Source: Serinus canaria
Taxonomy: Eukaryota > Chordata > Aves > Passeriformes > Fringillidae
Reading direction: 5' to 3'
Assembly (NCBI RefSeq): GCF_022539315.1
Contig: NC_066316.1
Coordinates: forward strand, 102,728,179 to 102,792,178
DNA: 64,000 nt
Every line of letters begins with the position of its first letter. Position 1 is the first letter of the stretch. This document shows positions 50,421-62,641 of the stretch, one piece after another. The position numbers and the translations under genes were made by a program. The notes under the pieces were generated by a model that was not told the origin of the DNA, ran no database searches, and saw nothing but the letters and a program-made list of their open reading frames with translations.

Positions 50421-50622
50421 TGCTTTCCTAGGGATGGCTGAACACCTGCCTGCCCAGTGTGGAATGAATCCCTTGTTTCCCTTTCCTTGTGTGTGTAACT
50501 TTTGCTTTCCCTATTAAACTGTTTCAACCCACAAGATTTCTCACTCCTAAACTTTAGATTCCCCTATTCCACCATCAGGGAGTGAGTGAGTGGCTGTATG
50601 GGGCTGGGGTTAAACCACTGCA

Positions 50623-53559
50623 GAGTCACATCTAAGCCATGGTGAAGTAAACATCTCCAGGATTCCCAGTAGCCAAATTCAGTGGTGAATATGAAGGGTG
50701 CCCCACTCTCACAAACTCTTACAAAAAAGGTTTTGCCTTCTATTAGACAGAAAGCAGCTGAAAGCAATGGCTGTCAGTGTGAAGGAATTTTCTAAGTTTT
50801 CTAATTTCTGCCCTTTCTAAGTTGTAATTCACATATGAACAAAAATCTCAAAAAAAAAGAGAAATGTCTTCTCCATTTTTATCCAAGCAAAGGCTGTCTC
50901 TGTAATGGCAATTTGCAACGCAACATAGATCAACCAATTTAGCATTAGAGAACATTGATGTTAGGAAGTTTTGAGGGCGTGTTCCTGTGTGCAAGTGAGT
51001 TTGATGTAGGTCCTGTAGAGACATCAGCTTTTCAGAAGCAAGTGGAGCTTGTGTCACAGCAGAAGTGTTATGACACCAGATGAGACTGAGCCATTTCTGT
51101 CCTCCAAAATGTTGTCACACAGCTCAGCATGAAGAGCAAGCAGAATAACTCTGTGTTGTGAAGCTGCTACAAAGCTGCCTGGCAGACTGCAAGTGTTTGC
51201 TCACATAACAGGTCTGTCAGATCCGAGCATATCATGTGGGTCTGAGACAATCGTCGAAGGGCTCGGCTCTTGTCAGCTTGTGACTTACACAACTCTGTTC
51301 CCATATGTTTTGCATTATTTGAGAGAAAGCTGGATCCATTTTACTTCAGATGAATTCTGAAAGAGATAAACATGTATAAATCCGAGAAAGAAAAATAATT
51401 TGGTATTTTGTCTTGCAAGACTGGCCTCCTGAGCTGGGTGAAAAGGAACCTCCTTCAACAGGAGCAGTGAGCTAGAGATTATATCCTAAAAGTCACTGTG
51501 GGATGTAAAGTTGTGGCAATGCAAAGCCACCTTCTTGGTCCAGTCTGGAAGTAGGGTTTTGTCTCATTTTAAATTAGGACAAAACTCCTGGGGCAGCTTT
51601 TATTTTCTCTCTTTTCTGTGTCTCAGCTTTGTCAAGACTCACCTAAGCTTTCAGCATATGGAAATATTCTGTTTTTCACCCCAACCAAAGCTTCATGACA
51701 AATCAGGAAATGTGTAGGCCTCTCCAGAGCACAGAGAGTCAGCTTTCTGTAAGATATCCGCTCTGATATTAAATGAATGTGAAAAAACGTGTTTTCAGTG
51801 TTCTGTGAGGAAAATCTAAGCCCCAAAGTGCGTCAGAATTTAAAACTGCACTGGGATTTTGGTGGGGTTTTTTCTCTTCCAGAAGGGCTCTATAGCCAAG
51901 GAAACCAATAACATTTTGCTGGACTAAGTTTGTTTGTTTTGAACTGGGCTGACTGAAACAGTAAACTTCACAACTTTGTTTTTTCTTAATTGTGTTGGTC
52001 ATGCTTTGCCAAATGTTCTTGCTGATAATCAAAGCAGCTATCTCTCCTCGGAATCTGCCAGGGCCATTTTCCGCTGTAAATTTGTAGATGCTCAACCAAA
52101 GTATATATTTGAGCATAAGAGAGCAAATCTGGATCTGAAATCCTCATCTATCAGGAGCAGGTGCCACTTATCTCAAACATTCTGCCCCCACACCCCAGCC
52201 CTGCATGGCTGGCACCCATGGTGAGGTGATGATTGCAGGTGAGGCCAATGGCAGCTGCCCTCACAGGATGGAAATGCAGGCAGTGACCATCTTATTTTCA
52301 AAAAGAGATTGAAACCCTTTAGGCTGCATTTAGATAGTTCCTTTTTTTTTTTTTTTTTTTTCTGGAAAGGGAGAAGGCTGGGAGAGGTCTTGTTAGTTTG
52401 CTTTTAGGTTTGTAATGTATATTGTTTCAGTATAGCTTCCTCAAGCTGTAGAGATGTGATTATTAGCTGGGAACTCTTAGCTATAAAAGGAAAATTGCAA
52501 CAGGACAAAAAAGGACAAAAACAGAGTTTGGTTCCAAGAAACATTCTAAGATTTCATATTATTTCACCCCAAATTTAGTGTAAAAATTTTAAACATTAAA
52601 ATTGTTCTCCAAGGGAGAGGCTCCAACTCGCTGTGAGTCACTAATTGATAGCTAAAATGTTCTGATGTTCTGACCCACTTTTTTGAAAAATTAATTGATA
52701 TCTCTGAAACTCATTGCTCCAGTTTGGTTTATTGGACAAAGAGCTACACCTGGTATTCCAAACCACATCAGCTGTAACGTTCCCAGAACCCTATTGATCC
52801 ATTCAAGCTTCTTTGCTTAAAAAAAAAATCTGGTTTTAACATGTGGTTAAGACTTTTAGGCCACAGTTTGTTTCCTGCAATATATTATCAGATTTATCAA
52901 AGAGAGACCGTAAACATTTAATTTAAATATGAATGTTTTGTGTCAAGCCAACAAACTAGCAATGCCAAAACTCAAGAAAGTCTGAGTTGGACAGACCTGA
53001 AGCAAAATTCTGAGCTTTGGCTTTCCCAATGAAAAGCATTTTTTTTCCTCTAACATTGAAATTTACTTATGGAAAAGTGAAGTACATGAACAATAATGGT
53101 TCTTGAGCTCTCCTGTGTATGAACTACCCAGGCACCGAATTTACTGTATAAGACTGGTTATATCCCCCTGAAAATTGTGAGGAAATACTATATATATATA
53201 TGTATATATGGATGGATCAGGTCTTGTTATACTTTTTCTAATTATATAATGTTAAATCACATCAGAGACAAAAATGCCTTGTGTGTCCTTATAAGAATAC
53301 AAGGGAAGAGAAACAAGACTTTCTCATTGTTTTGAAATGAGAAACTCCACCAAAAATTTTGTTGGATAATTTATCATGCTGACATTACCATTTCTGAAAT
53401 GTTTTATTTTTGTAAAAGATTTTTAAAACCAGTTTTTATCTTCCTCTTGGTAGCAAAAGACACTCTGAAACTAGTGAATGTATGTTAGAAAATGTTTACT
53501 TGAACTTTCTAAAACAAACTGTTCATCTTGGGTGTAACAGAAATGCTCTCTTTTATATT
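50623..53559. other. Non-coding, one poly-T run
   Basis: No gene recognised. A 20-T run lies at 52342-52361. It could be a reversed poly-A tail, but no retroposed body is visible beside it. A TA run is at about 53190-53210. Segment 51180-51420 is a possible conserved element. Confidence 0.5.
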
Positions 53560-54060
53560 ACTGTTCCCACGTCACTCCACAGCAACTGGCCAACCAAAAC
53601 ACCTACTTAAAAAGATGAACTATACCATTGCAAGCTCCTTGGCTACTCTACCATTGAATTTCAGTTGATAAATTTGCATTTAGCTTATAATTTGTTCAAT
53701 ATGCCTTACTAATTTGGCAATATTTATTTTGGCACATAAAATAGAAGGCAGCTGCTTTAAATGTCCTGCTAAGTTCTTTGTTTTGTTTTGAGAGGTTTCT
53801 TTTTTTCTTTTTTTTTTTTTTCTCTTACCCTTTTCTTTTTCTTTCGTAAAAGGATCTAAGATATGAAAAAGCTCCAGTGTCGTGGACAGGGCTGAGTTTC
53901 CTGTTTATGAGTCACCATAAATATGAAAGGTGCTGGTTGACATTTCTCAGCTGAGGGATTCGACACAAGTCTGTGTTGAGAGCAAATCCCCAAGCAGGGT
54001 GGTCTTGCGTTGACTTGTCGACCTTGTACATTGTTGAACGGAATCACTTTTAAAGAACAG
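53560..54060. other. Candidate conserved non-coding block
   Basis: Two stretches (about 53560-53770 and 53850-54060) are separated by a pyrimidine tract (about 53797-53848). They lack any repeat signature, retain several CpGs (near 54007 and 54020, for instance), and hold dense, non-low-complexity A/T-core motifs of the kind bound by homeodomain and MADS-type factors. This is a judgement by eye; only cross-species alignment would establish it. Confidence 0.25.
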
Positions 54061-55159
54061 TAGTTAAAGGAAAAGTCAGCTCCTCTAGCAGCTCTTCTTA
54101 CTGTTACTCTATTTAGAAAAGTGTGTTATTGTATCTTTGCTGAGTAGAAGTGACTGTTGAATCATGGCTTTTAAAAAGAGAGCAATTAGCAGCATATTCT
54201 TGGATTTATTCTTGCAAAGACCTTAATTTCCCTCATTTCCTAGTGTTTTTACATTCCTTCTCAAAACTCAAGTAGCCAAAACATTGTGTAACTGTTGCTA
54301 GTGGGCAACCAAGGTAAACACAAGTAAAATTTTTTGTGTATTTTGTGGACACACCTGTTTGGTGTGTGTCTCAGCCACACCAGTGCTTTCAGTACAAGGA
54401 TTTCTTAAGCCTACTAATTGCAGGTGCAGAAGGGGAATGTAGATATGGTTAATGTCTGCTGAAAACACTGAGCTAGATAGAGGAGGTGTTGTAAAGAGCA
54501 TACATGGAGGTTTGTGCTAGGATGTGACTGAGTCATAAATCAAGTGTGAGTAAAGGAATGTGCACTGGTAAGAGTGTCACTCAAACTGCCTGCTCTCCAT
54601 GCTGTGCAAGATCCTAATTGCTGTGAGTGCAAGTGAGTTCTCCATCTAAGCTCCAACATTTTTGGGTTTAGCTTTGAATAACCCTGGGGCCATTCCCTTT
54701 GTAGCAGCATGATGCTGTAATATATCAGTAATTAAATCAGCAGCAGGTATAAAAGGTACCAGAATATAAAGGGAAGACACGCTGTGAGATACCTCAGAGC
54801 AGCACTTCCTCAACATACACGAGCAAGGGAATGTTTCGTGTCAGTAGCCACAGCACAAAGAAAAAGATTCTTACAGGACTTTCGTATTCCTTCATTTTAT
54901 TCTACAAGAAAAAACGCCAAGCATGTATTTTTGGTCCATAACATTTTGAAGGTGAGCAGGTCTCCAATAAGAATGTAGATTAAGAGAGGCAAGAAAATTG
55001 AGAAGGTGGAATAGGGAGGAAGAGATTGAACTAAGTATCTGTGTAAAAGAAAATGACACAGGAGATAAAACCGACAGGAGTGTGAGCCAAGCTAGCTTGG
55101 TGTAAAGACTGGCAACAGCTAGCAGTAGTCATAGTTAACTTTTCCAGTTTCAGAAAACA
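54061..55159. other. Non-coding; TATA-like motif noted
   Basis: No gene is supported. A TATAAAAG motif at 54748-54755 lies about 200 bp upstream of a good splice-donor-like sequence (aag then gtgagc, junction at 54951/54952), with a 64-codon frame between. This is noted as a finding only. Confidence 0.4.
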
Positions 55160-55400
55160 AAATGTATTGTCTTCTTTAAAATTTGATGAAATTTTAAAGA
55201 TACTTTAAATAAATTATGGATTTAATAAATTTCAACTACATATTCAAAACAAAATTTAAAATTTAGACTGTCAAAATTCAAATTAATATATAAAATTGAA
55301 GTATTATTAATATGATATGTGTATTTTGATGTTTAATATTTTTAATAATATAAGCGCGTTTATATTTTATATTTATATTAATATTTAAAATATGAATATT
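55160..55400. repeat. AT-rich low-complexity tract
   Basis: About 240 bp composed almost only of A and T, with imperfect TTTAAAAT and TATTAATAT motifs. The single GCGC at about 55355 stands out. No clean repeat unit. Confidence 0.75.
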
Positions 55401-57606
55401 ACTGTCTGTCTGTTAAAGAGCAAGTTTCTGCATTTAACTATCAGTAGCTTTGGAATACCTCCCTTTTATTTTCCTATTCTTCTTATTCTTCCTAGACTAA
55501 GTCAGCTAGCATATGCAGGTGAGAGTCCAAAGAACCAAGGTTTTGCTTCTCATTTAGCCCACAAATGGCTGAATAAGTCAAGCACCAACAAGCTTGCTCC
55601 CGATCTTACCTTTCTTGCTTGCACTTGTCCATTAGAAAAACATGGTAAATTTACATTGCTGAGCAAGAAATAGAAAAAAAACAACTTAAAACCACTTTGA
55701 AAAACCACTTTGAATGTTCATTTGACATGGATTAAAACCATGGAAATACCACAATACTACCTTTTTTCTGCCATTATTCCATTCTACTAGGTGACACACA
55801 AACTGTCATCCAGACATACTACAGCTACCATCATGTAACATAGAACCATTTTCTTGACAGTAGAATTTTCTTTCTGGATAAATTTTCATAAAGTTGTACA
55901 TATGATTTTAATGTTTTCTGGAGTGGGAGGGAGGAAAGAAAGTTCCTCACTTTCTTCCTCTTTATTTTTCCTGATGTTCCCTAATAAGTAATTTCTCCTG
56001 TTCTCTGTTACAATTTTTTTTTTTATGTTCCTCTAAATAAAATTATTTTTAAAATACTAAGTCCAGAATTCAACAATCTAGGATTCTTTCCTCCTCTCCT
56101 GTGTTTGAAAACTCAGTGAAATGATGCCAGGGTTAAATAGCTTGACTGCCAACATCTGCCCATGTCAAGACAAAACATCCCAGGCTTCTTTCATATTTTG
56201 AAAGAGGTAATCTGTTTTTCTTTCCCAGCTTTGGCCCAAGTCTTTCTTTGATTTATAAAGCCTGAGTAAGTGTGTAATAGTTTTACACACATTCCTGCAA
56301 TATATTCACAGCACAGGAGAAAACATGTTATTCAAACCAACGAAAAGCTTCCAAAAGGGCATAGTTGGCCTTGCTCCATTTTGGGGATCTAAAATCCACA
56401 CTCTAATTCTCCACCATAAGATGCAGTGTACTTAATATAATACATTACAGGAAAAAGCTAAAATGTGATTTATGTGGAAGGTTTACGTAGGCACATTAGG
56501 AGGAAAAAAATTCCCATCCTATTTATTCTGTCTTTCATACATATTCTGTGTTCCTGTAGGTCAATGTAAGGGAAATTTTAAAGGGAAATCATAATTAAAT
56601 ATTGCTGGCTCATAACCTGAATGTAATAGTCTTCAGTTTCAAATGTCTGTTATTTAAAGATAACACATTTTGCTCACCAGTCATTTTAGTCCTTAAAATG
56701 AAACACTATATTAAATAATTCCAGGTAAGAGAAGAGTCAAATTCCAGTCTACTCTAAAATATCCTGTCAATAAAACTAATTCCATATAATTTATTTTCAT
56801 TCCGTGTTTTACTGGTCAACTTGTGGCTCCTGTGAAATAAAAACAAAACTTCCCACAACAGTGGAATGTTTCCTGGCTTTAAGAGATTAGTTCAAGTTTT
56901 CTACAATGCTTCCCAGCTGCTGAATTGAGAAGAAATACAATGTAGATCAGATCCTGCAAATATTTCAGGGAAATTATTCGGAGTAGTTTCTGATAGCAAC
57001 CCTAAAGAAACAGAAAATACATTTCTTTTGATGGTCTGACAATGACAACATGTAGCTCTGGATCCCTGCATGCTCTATTGATCTGACCCATAAAAGGCCC
57101 ATGGTTCCATCTCTTGTTTGTATTCTTCATTTTATTATCATTCTCTCTCTAAGGTCAGCGGTGCTGGTCTCCCAGAGACCATTAGCATGCTTTTGCTTAT
57201 TTAATTCACTAACTGCTGAAGTGCATGCTGCTTTTAGTGGCACTCAGACAACTCCAAGCACTGAACGGTTTGGTTTCATGTACTTGAACTCAAGTGACAC
57301 AAATATTTCTGTGGTGAATCAATACTGGGAAAGGATGGTCAGTAAGGTAGGGAGTGTTTATAGAAGATGTTTCATCACTACTAGTAAAACATGTCTTATT
57401 GTTAGTTCAGGAGGTGCTGGTATTTAGCTCTTTGAAGGAGGCTTCTGACAAGCCAACAACTCTCAGCCTAATAGTAAAACAAAATTTTTAAAATTACACA
57501 AGCTTAGAAATGCAGCTTTTTACAAAATGTCTTCAGATTAGCTGTTTAAGAATTCTGATTTCCATAAAAACAGACAACTTCTGCTCCTTCCCCATGAGCA
57601 ACACTA
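55401..57606. other. Non-coding, nothing recognised
   Basis: Chance frames of 93 and 108 codons (55392-55673 and 57101-57427, plus strand) contain no motif I recognise. No transposon is visible. Confidence 0.5.
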
Positions 57607-57652
57607 ACTATATGGGAATGTTGAACATAACTATATGGAAATGTTGAACATA
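57607..57652. repeat. 23-bp tandem duplication
   Basis: The unit actatatgggaatgttgaac plus ata at 57607-57629 repeats at 57630-57652 with a single G-to-A difference. A recent local duplication, not part of a known element. Confidence 0.96.
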
Positions 57653-59534
57653 AAGTGCATTTTTCGATTTCATTTGACCTTATTAATAAAAGAATATTTA
57701 CTTTTCCTTTCAAAAACCACACTGTAACATTTTTACAAATGTTCCAGGAGCACCTGGAAGTTGATGGTTGTCTCACAGGACAATCCTAGCTGGAACAGGA
57801 ACAGCATTCCTGTTATCTGCTCCAAAACCAGGCTTCTACTGCTACATTCATAATGAAACACCAGTAGCTGTTAAGGTAGATCTGATTCAGAAATAGCAAT
57901 TGAGGGAATTTGTTCAGCTCTACAATAGCCATTTCCCTGCCATATAAAGAAATCCATATAAATTATTTTATACCAAAGACAGCTATCTGTTCTTTGCAGA
58001 ACTTCTTCAACTTCAAATGACCTTTTCTACTTTAGAGAGAACATAGACAAAAAAAGGGAAGCAATACCATAGAATATTTTTGTACTTTAACATTATACCT
58101 GAACTGAATAAATTATGACTGAGGGAAATGAAAAGCTATTTTTTACTTCTTGTTAGCACCACAAGGAACTGAAGCTCTTGAAGCACACTTGTGGCCAGTC
58201 TTGGGTAATATAGCTGGCAGAGGGACCAAAAGAAGATTACAGTTATAAAAACACAAGGAGGCCTTTGCCAAGAAATGCAAACAAAAAGGAAATATTTTAA
58301 GAAAATAAACAAAGCTACTGAGTAAAACATACACAGGGACGAAAAAGGGAACAAAAGAACATTTGAGTCTTGATGTCTTAACATTTTGTGGCAACATATG
58401 CGATAGTCCAGCCAGAGTGTGTGAAAGAACGTTACAGCTGTGTAAGCTATGAGATATCCACACACGCCTTGAGATCAGCAAGACTTCAGGAAAGCCCACC
58501 TAGTTTGCCAGCTTTGCAGGTCTTCTCTGATTCTACTAAAAATAATAAGTTCCAGCCAGTCCCATCCATGTGATTGCAAAGGCTACACAGCAAGTCAAGG
58601 GGCTGTTTGCAAAGGCAGCTTTAAATAGAAACCCCTACTCTTTTTCTAGGGTGCAATAGTTTATAGCAATTTCCTGAGGCTATAAAATATATATTTTAAA
58701 AGAAGACAATTTTCTTCTGTTCCACCTAAAGTATGCAATTCCACTGTTAGTGTTAGTGTTACTGTGGCTATCTGCTAGAGATCAGCAAGTGGCAATTGGA
58801 GGTAGAAGGCTACCACAAATATTTGGTCATTTGTACAGGAGGCCAGGGCAGGTGAATGGTGCTATATAGTGCATTAAGGGAAGGAAGAAATCAATAGATC
58901 TTATGGGCCCCCAAAAATATAATATACTAGAGAATCCTCACTTGTCAAATTCTCCATTCATCTCCATGGTCTTCAAGACAGCAGCTGTATCATCAGAAGC
59001 TGCTCTGGAGCCCAGTCACAGGTTGAACAGACTGCCTGGGCACTGCTTTGTGCTGTGGCATCTGTTTAGAGGAAGCCTTTTGCTCCCTTCTCCCAGACTC
59101 ACTCCACCTCAGGCCCTGAGGACACAACAGTCTCCAGATCTCAGTCTCAGACTTGGCTGGTGTGGGCTGGACCTCATCTGCCCAAGGGACTGAACAGCAA
59201 CCACATCATTGTAGTGCAGCTCAAAGTTTACACTTTTTGTCCAGAAACCCATGAAAAAAACACCTGGATTTAAAGATAAATTAATCCAATTGAAGATCCA
59301 GGTCAATGCATTAATCTTTCATTTCTCCAGGCTATAAAGTGTTGGACATCGAGCCAGGGTGGATGAATGAATGAAAACAGCCTGGAATTAAAGACAAAAT
59401 ATTTCTATAGCTGCTGTTTGTTTTAAAAATATGTGTATAAGGAATAACACAGAAGCTTTGTTTTATTGTTTTACAAGAGATTTCGGATTTTCTTTTATTT
59501 TGTCATTTTTGCAGCAATTTATTAAAATATTCCA

Positions 59535-59543
<9 letters not shown>
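57653..59543. other. Non-coding, nothing recognised
   Basis: Two overlapping minus-strand frames (109 and 118 codons, 58.1-58.5 kb) compete in different phases and show no protein family, so both are taken as chance. Three TTAGTG hexamers occur near 58746-58761. Confidence 0.5.
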
Positions 59544-59566
<23 letters not shown>

Positions 59567-59568
59567 TT
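59544..59568. repeat. Poly-T run (25 nt)
   Basis: Twenty-five T in a row. On the minus strand it would be a poly-A tail, but the sequence upstream on that strand shows no polyadenylation signal at the usual distance and no known retroposon. Confidence 0.95.
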
Positions 59569-62035
59569 AATAACATAACACCTATATGTTCTTTTAGTTC
59601 TTAGTTTCTTTGGACTTTAGAATTCTGAAAAATTATCTGCTCTCACTATCCAGGACGGGTATCTTAGAGCTCTGATGTAGCAGAGGTCCTCCTGAGTTGT
59701 CAAAAAAAATGTGCTGAGAAAGTGCATTATCTAAATCTTTGTAGCATGGCCAAAGAAAAGGAGACACAGAGAAGAAAAAAACATTTTTTTATATTCATAT
59801 CCTATCCTTTATTCTTGTGCTCTTTCTGAAAGATAAATGAAAATTTGTGACGTAACAGTAGGAGAAAATGGATGTCTGGAGAGACACTGCTTATATCAGA
59901 ATAGATCAGTACTAGAGTGGTTTTAAGTTTATGTGAAAATATCCTTAATATTGCTGCAATCAACCCTGGCAGATAGCTAGAAGAACTGAAAAGGATAAAA
60001 AATCTGGGACTAGAAAGAGCTATTTCTTGGGCATACATTTTTCACATGACAGTCAATGACATTTTTAGCTATGTCAATTTAGTTGAATTTTTTTCCACAA
60101 AAACATTCATTTTTGACTAAATTTGTAATAAATTTACTAATATGCAGTTGGTGTATGCAATATTTCTTCACTGCCAGAGAATGGAAGACTAAGGCTGGAT
60201 TTTCTGTTTTACTAGACTTTCCACTGAGGAATTGTTTTGCTCATGTTTATATTTTTCATGCAAATGGAGAGTAAGAATCACCCTTTGCCTCACAAGGAGA
60301 ATAAAAATTTCTAAAACACAAGCTTAGATGACAATGAAAAGTTTAAAAATTCATATTTCAGTTTAATTGCTTATCATTTGTCATTAATTTGAATGCATGA
60401 TATTTTTTTTTATATATACTTGTACAAGAATAAAATTCAGCTGCCTATGGGCAAACAGGTAGACTTTAGGATCTGCAAGGTTTTTTAGGAACCCAGGCTG
60501 GCAGGTACCATGTGGAAGTGATGGAGTATTTGAATGGCAGACTTGGAGGTTGTCACAGGTCATTTCAAATGGTGTGGGATGCAACCCCACCCTCCACAAG
60601 CAATAAGACCCCCTAGAAGCTTTTACACTGTGGCACCTCAGCCTCAAACTGGATCTTGCCCTGGGTGACTTTGTGAGCTCTCTGAAAACTACTCCTGCTA
60701 CTGACAGCAGGCTCCTGCTGGCTAACCATGTGGAAGCCTGGAGTTTTGAAACTTTAACCTACAGGAGAAAAGATGATCAAGTCTGTCCACATTGATACAT
60801 ACCAAAATGTATCCAAACTGACCTTGCCCAGAAACTGAGGCTGTTGAATTAATGTGAGAGGTGTTAATTCACACGTTCATCTATTTTACAGCCAAGAGGA
60901 ATGCTTATCAGCCTCCACCGTAGTGATTTTAGGTTATTTGTTCCTGTTGATAATTGCATCTACAGCAAACACACAGAAGGTAGTAGGATTATTTCAAATT
61001 TTATCATCAGCCAAGGATAATTATTTCAGCTGTGGCCCTACTTAGGACTTGCTGATCTAGTTTCATTTAGACCCAAAAATTCAGTTCTTTACCAGCTCAT
61101 AATTTCTATTTTGGGCACAGGATATTTTTTGAACAGGCTATTCTGAATTTACCGAATTTCTGAAAGGTAGGACAACTTATCATGCTTTTATTTAGATTGT
61201 ACCAGCTTAATGATTTTCATTGCCAAAATTGTCTGTTAACTTTCTACTGGGAACTCGAGTTCATTATAAAAAATATTTGATAAGTTGTTCCTTATTAAAA
61301 ATCAGATTCTTTGGAAATACTTCACAGTCATAGCCTTCACTCCAATTTAATTGTTTCAGCTTCTTCAATGTCATAAAAAGCATGCTTTCCAAACTTTGAA
61401 TGCTTTTAATCCTATCGTTATAGACTTTTTCCAGCTGACAACTCTTTAAGATCCTGGCAATAGGAACTTGATTAATTTGGTTTTTACTCCCATAAAAGTT
61501 TTACTGATCACACCTGGCCTTAAGCTGCAATTCCAGAAGAAAAGAGTTTTCTTTAGATCTGAGGCTACATTTGCTACTCCTGCATGGACACCTTAGATAT
61601 ACCAAGTATTCATGGCTCAAAAGACACCAGGTTTCTATTTCCAGGGAATGGACCCAAGCTCAAGAAATACTGTGTTGCAAGTATTGCCTGCAGAATTAGC
61701 ATATGTGCCACACCCGTGCTGTGTGTGTCACATGTGTGAAAACAGCCTTTGCTTCCAGGCTACAGCTCAGCAAGGGCTTGACCAGCTACCTGTAATGACC
61801 AATAGGTACCTTCTGGAATAGACTCACATTTTCTACAGCTGGAATTCTCCTTCTGTTGTCTCGTCTCAGTAGCTCAGCTTCAGTAGGAAAATGATCTGTG
61901 ATCAAAGTCTTAGATCTGGAAGATTAAAGATCTATTACTTACTTTTCTGCTAATGTTATTGGCACTCAAAGCTTTCATTGTCAACAAATACGGGGTATTT
62001 TTTTTCATATTTCTGTCTTGCTTCATTTCAAGACC
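59569..62035. other. Non-coding, nothing recognised
   Basis: No gene or repeat family is recognised. A slightly GC-richer segment at about 60450-60720 could hide an unrecognised old repeat. Confidence 0.5.
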
Positions 62036-62039
62036 GCTG

Positions 62040-62275
62040 TTTCTTGCACTGTCCTAAGTGGACAAAGTGAACAAATTATTACCCAATTCTTTGAAGCACA
62101 ATTGTACATATTTGAACACTGTTATCATGTCTCCCCTTCATCTTCTCTTCTCTAGACTAAACAAACCCTCTTCTCTCAATCTCTCCTCCGAGGTCACATT
62201 TTCTAGACCTCAGATCTCTGTGCTGGACACTGTCTAGTGGCTAAATGTTCTTCCTGATGTGTGGGTTGCTAAAAC
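62040..62275 (-). mobile_element. Ancient CR1 LINE remnant, minus orientation
   Basis: 'atcatgtctccccttcatct' near 62125, 'ctagactaaacaaaccctct' near 62153 and 'ttttctagacctcagatctc' near 62199 match, in reverse, the 3' part of old amniote CR1 elements (the section saying 'gactaaacaaacccagttc' and 'tcatgttttctagaccttt'). The parts beyond about 62100 and 62250 are uncertain. It is older than the CR1 copies at 33.6 and 42.2 kb. Confidence 0.75.
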
Positions 62276-62602
62276 CCAGAAAAGCTTTAGAAAAGGATTA
62301 AGAGTGTGGAGTAATGGGATTACAAGTCTTACACTGAACTTATCTTCTGTGTAGTCTCTATATGAATCTTGCCTTTTTTTCAGGAGAATATGACATCATG
62401 TTCCCAGCATCTCCTACAGGAGATGGCCAAAACCAGACTGTAAAAGTATTTTTAAGGAGGAGTAAAATGCCAGCTGAGAATTTTTATTAGTATTTGGCAC
62501 TAGTATAAAGTTGAATCACATGCAAGGCCGTGAAGATTTCTGTTAGTATTGGAGTTATGTTTTCTTGACATTCTGGTTTTGTATCAAACAAGTCATCCTC
62601 AA

Positions 62603-62605
<3 letters not shown>
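62276..62605. other. Non-coding upstream of the poly-A run
   Basis: Nothing recognised. I looked for a retroposed transcript ending at the poly-A run and found no AATAAA-type signal at the right distance. Confidence 0.5.

Positions 62606-62639
<34 letters not shown>
62606..62639. repeat. Poly-A run (34 nt)
   Basis: Thirty-four A in a row, the longest homopolymer in the window. Either a decayed retroposon tail without a recognisable body or a simple mononucleotide expansion. Confidence 0.95.

Positions 62640-62641
<2 letters not shown>

Larger units (their letters stand above)
50045..50622 (+). mobile_element. Solo LTR of a bird ERVL-like endogenous retrovirus
   Basis: A 578-bp segment beginning TGTACTGG and ending in CA. 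It carries the landmarks of an LTR family that I know from passerine genomes, in the right order: 'agctggtatggggctgtgtt' near 50085, 'tgctggaaacagtgctgata' near 50116, and 'aggggacgcagccaggacag' near 50255. Further on are 'ctgctttcctagggatggct' near 50421, an ATTAAA polyadenylation-type signal at 50513-50518, and a terminal 'ggggttaaacca' block. No internal retroviral sequence adjoins it, so it is a solo LTR left by recombination. The flanks gaggc (50040-50044) and gagtc (50623-50627) could be a 5-bp target duplication with one mismatch. The position where the family has its TATA element (about 50320) reads catttaga, so promoter activity is probably lost. Confidence 0.9.

Noticed and set aside
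57101..57427. 108-codon plus-strand frame starting with a hydrophobic stretch
   Set aside because: The N-terminus looks like a signal segment, but the rest has no family resemblance and no upstream or splice evidence.
59544..59568. Poly-T as reversed tail of a processed pseudogene
   Set aside because: No polyadenylation signal or recognisable coding similarity in the adjoining sequence on the minus strand.
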